Assembly: GCF_024699965.1 (NCBI RefSeq)
Contig: NZ_JAJOMZ010000004.1
Location: 3,194,001 to 3,258,000 of the forward strand
Direction: 5' to 3'
Length of the DNA stretch: 64,000 nt
Source: Flavobacterium sp. J372
GTDB taxonomy: Bacteria > Bacteroidota > Bacteroidia > Flavobacteriales > Flavobacteriaceae
In this document: piece by piece, positions 61,709 to 64,000 of the stretch
How the letters are laid out: each line of letters begins with the position of its first letter
Position numbering within the stretch: the first letter of the stretch is position 1
The notes under the pieces: model-generated
Databases searched by the model: none
What the model was told of the DNA's origin: nothing
Seen by the model: the letters and a program-made list of their open reading frames with translations, nothing else
Translations under genes and position numbers: made by a program

Positions 61709-64000
61709 TTAGAAACTGATTTGAGCCCCTAAAGTGAATTGTCGTAATGGCGGCAGGAAATAGGCTGAATTGTTCTCTGGGTCGGCTCCCTCATATTTAG
61801 TGAACGTCAGCAGATTTTGTCCCTGCAGGTAAATCCGTGCGCTTGTCGTAGGTGACCAAAGTGACGGTAATGTGTAGGAAAGGCTCAAGCTTTTTAACCT
61901 TACGAACGAAGCATCCTGTACCATGGCGTCACTGAGCACAAAGTTGTTATAAGCTTGTACTGCGTCTGCATTTTCCCCGGTAGTATACAATTGGGCAACC
62001 GCTGCATTGCCGTCAACAGGAAAATGACTTTGTACCTGTGACATTTGATTCGAGAAAGCACCAGGCACCAGAAATGAATTAGTCATTGCCGCTCCTTTTT
62101 GTTTAACAAACTGGAAAAGGAAATCAAGCGACCAGTTTTTATAGGTCAATTGATTGGCTATACCTCCATAATATTTTGGCGAGAAGTCGATAAATGACGT
62201 GAGGTCTTCTGCGGCAGTGATTGCGCCATCTCCGTTGACATCTTCTACGGTATGCAAGCCGGTATCTTGGTCAATACCCGTGTAATGATAAAGTTTTTGG
62301 ATAAAGATGGACTGTCCGACCATGAACCGATTTTTGTAAGTCGAGGTCTCTAAGTCTGGAAAAGCCAGAAGTTTATTACGCGGTATAGTGAGGTTGAGCG
62401 AAGTTATCCAGCTAAAATCCTTTGATTTAAAGTTCTCTGAACGCCACTCAAACTCGAAGCCCGTATTTTCCACGGTGGCATCAAGATTGGCCTGTATTGT
62501 AGGAAATCCGGTCGTTCCGGGAAGGGGCACACCGACTAGCTGGTTTGACGAACGATTGCGAAACCAGGAAGCTGAGAGGAAAATCCTGTCCTGGAAAAAG
62601 CCCAATTCCATCGCAGCTTCAAACTTCTTATTTGTTTCCCAGCCGAACTTCGGATTGAAAAGCCTGGTTGGCTGAATGCCAATAACACCGTCATAAACGT
62701 TGGGTGTTATTTGATAGGTGTCCAAGTATTGGTAATCGCCTATTTGGTCATTACCCGTTACGCCATAACTGGCACGCAGTTTACCGAAGCTCAGAACTGA
62801 GCGCGTCTGCTCAAGGAAAGGTTCAGAGGAAAAAATCCATGCCGCACCAACCGCGCCAAAGTTGGCGAAACGGTTTCCTGTACCGAAGCGGCTTGACCCA
62901 TCACGTCGTCCTGTAAGGTTGATGATGTAACGGTCTTTTATAACAGCATTTATACGTCCGAAAAAAGCGTTGTAGCGGTAGTCAGACTGCTCATCCCTGA
63001 GTATCGTTAACGTTGTCGCTGCTGAAAGGCTGTTCATCAGCGCATTGCTCGGGAAGCCATAAGCGTCTATCGCCAACATTTCCTGCTCTTGGTTCTGGAA
63101 TGTCGTGCCTGCAAGTACGTTCAGCTCTGCCAGGTCCCATTTTTTTTGCCAGGTCAGTTGCGGTTCAATGATCCAGGAGCGGCGCTTGCCATCGTTGACA
63201 ACCATTTCAGACATTGCGCTTGTGAATCCAGAAACCGGGTTGTAGATCGTATAGGGCAAGGACCTGACTTCAGACAACTGAGAGTCGGTAAACCCCAAGC
63301 TTGTTTTGGCCTCGAACCCCGCGGGCAGTTTGAACGATAGCATCGTATTGGCAACTAAGGTATTGGTTGTGTTGATATAATTTCCGTTTAGCTGCGCCAA
63401 AGGATTTTCAAATGTTCCATTTTCCCAGTTAAGGTTTCCGGCATCATCGTAAAGTGCCGGCGCATTTGGCGCGAGCGTATAGGCTTGCCTTGTCAGGTCA
63501 ATGCCCGGCAGGGTATTCTTGTCCCCCGAATAGTTGGCTGAGAACATTAGCCTGAAACGGTCATCTTCTGAGCGATGGGTAATGTTGACTGCTGCTGCAC
63601 CACGATTAAAATGCGCGTCGCCGGGAAATACCGTCGTCTCCTTGCGATATGTGCCGCTGAGCAGGAACTGTGTCAGATCGGAACCTCCGGAAACAGTTAG
63701 TTGTGCGTTATAAATATTAGCTGTACCTCCGATGAGTTCCTTCTGCCAATCGGTATTCCGTGTCTGGCTCCAAGTACCATTGACGTCATAGGCATCTTCG
63801 GGATATTCGCTGATACCATCGTTCTCGAATGCTTCCCTACGCATGGCCAGATACTGTCCTGTATTGAGCAGGTCGAGTTTGTTGGTAATCTTACCGACTG
63901 TCGTATAGCTTTGTACATCAAAGCGCGTACGTCCGGCTTTACCTTTTTTGGTTGTAATCAATACCACACCATTTGCGCCACGCGAACCGTAAATGGCTGT
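61709..64000 (-). CDS. SusC/RagA-family TonB-dependent transporter, 5' end cut
   Basis: The minus frame is open to the window edge, so the N-terminus (signal, carboxypeptidase-like repeat, TonB box, plug start) lies beyond it. The visible 764 residues begin in the plug motif AIYGSRGANGVVLITTKKGK, continue through the 22-stranded barrel (EKKFEAAMELGFFQDRIFLS-like stretches) and close with RQFTLGAQISF. It is the outer-membrane importer of the SusCD pair with the SusD protein directly downstream. The barrel has the usual length. Confidence 0.92.
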   Translation of the reverse strand, partial: TAIYGSRGANGVVLITTKKGKAGRTRFDVQSYTTVGKITNKLDLLNTGQYLAMRREAFENDGISEYPEDAYDVNGTWSQTRNTDWQKELIGGTANIYNAQLTVSGGSDLTQFLLSGTYRKETTVFPGDAHFNRGAAAVNITHRSEDDRFRLMFSANYSGDKNTLPGIDLTRQAYTLAPNAPALYDDAGNLNWENGTFENPLAQLNGNYINTTNTLVANTMLSFKLPAGFEAKTSLGFTDSQLSEVRSLPYTIYNPVSGFTSAMSEMVVNDGKRRSWIIEPQLTWQKKWDLAELNVLAGTTFQNQEQEMLAIDAYGFPSNALMNSLSAATTLTILRDEQSDYRYNAFFGRINAVIKDRYIINLTGRRDGSSRFGTGNRFANFGAVGAAWIFSSEPFLEQTRSVLSFGKLRASYGVTGNDQIGDYQYLDTYQITPNVYDGVIGIQPTRLFNPKFGWETNKKFEAAMELGFFQDRIFLSASWFRNRSSNQLVGVPLPGTTGFPTIQANLDATVENTGFEFEWRSENFKSKDFSWITSLNLTIPRNKLLAFPDLETSTYKNRFMVGQSIFIQKLYHYTGIDQDTGLHTVEDVNGDGAITAAEDLTSFIDFSPKYYGGIANQLTYKNWSLDFLFQFVKQKGAAMTNSFLVPGAFSNQMSQVQSHFPVDGNAAVAQLYTTGENADAVQAYNNFVLSDAMVQDASFVRLKSLSLSYTLPSLWSPTTSARIYLQGQNLLTFTKYEGADPENNSAYFLPPLRQFTLGAQISF

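Noticed and set aside
1..64000. CRISPR arrays and complete insertion sequences
   Set aside because: No regular short repeats with unique spacers and no transposase frames were seen. The only recombinase is the island integrase.

Overview
The window looks like a chromosome segment of a Bacteroidota species, most likely Flavobacteriaceae and close to Flavobacterium. The evidence is repeated TAnnTTTG -7 promoter boxes with few Shine-Dalgarno sites, a SusC/SusD pair, DUF3078, DUF3109 and DUF6520 family proteins, and a Bacteroidota-type tyrosine recombinase. No species can be named from the sequence alone.

Layout. (1) Positions 1-17.2 kb are ordinary chromosome: a secreted FG-GAP/VCBS repeat protein (cut by the window edge), dxs, a DUF3078 outer-membrane protein, a leftward run nrdB-nrdA-RDD-hypothetical-dgt, DUF3109, a MarC-family protein, a small FAD oxidoreductase, a lipoprotein, an aspartyl protease, tatD, an acyltransferase and a type I asparaginase. 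Every gene here is intact. (2) A tRNA-Ser(GGA) at 17262-17349 is followed at once by a tyrosine recombinase, the classic left edge of an integrated island. (3) 19-23.5 kb holds a Gabija-like anti-phage pair (OLD-family ATPase/TOPRIM nuclease plus UvrD-like helicase), both frameshifted, and small mobile-element proteins. (4) 23.5-50.5 kb is a large copper/silver resistance region: an HMA-AraC regulator, CopA (CPC) and CopB (CPH) P1B ATPases, HMA chaperones, DUF3347 proteins, a broken CusA with CusC and two CusB adaptors, a multicopper oxidase fused to a CopB-like barrel, a Cys-rich four-helix copper-storage protein and DUF305 proteins. Set inside it, between cusA and cusC, is a tightly packed four-gene cassette: a P2-type cation ATPase, an ATP-cone/Mrr nuclease, a beta-CASP metallo-hydrolase and an AAA NTPase. 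(5) 50.5-55.6 kb carries a damage-inducible-looking mutagenesis set: DnaE-type polymerase and DinB in one operon, divergent from an S24 (LexA-like) repressor. (6) 55.8-64 kb has a MauE-type membrane protein with a small Cys-containing secreted peptide (DUF6520), then a leftward SusC-SusD-S9 peptidase operon. SusC runs off the window.

How it fits together. The island combines self-transfer (integrase), phage defence, metal detoxification and induced mutagenesis. Copper would be sensed by the HMA-AraC protein, pumped to the periplasm by CopA/CopB, oxidised and bound there by the multicopper oxidase and the DUF3347, HMA and DUF305 proteins, and expelled by a CusCBA pump. CusA is now in pieces. 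The most striking global feature is a series of at least seven one-base frameshifts, all at mononucleotide runs and all in 20-45 kb, while 17 kb of core sequence on the left shows none. The right end of the island (a copy of the tRNA 3' end) was not found in the window.
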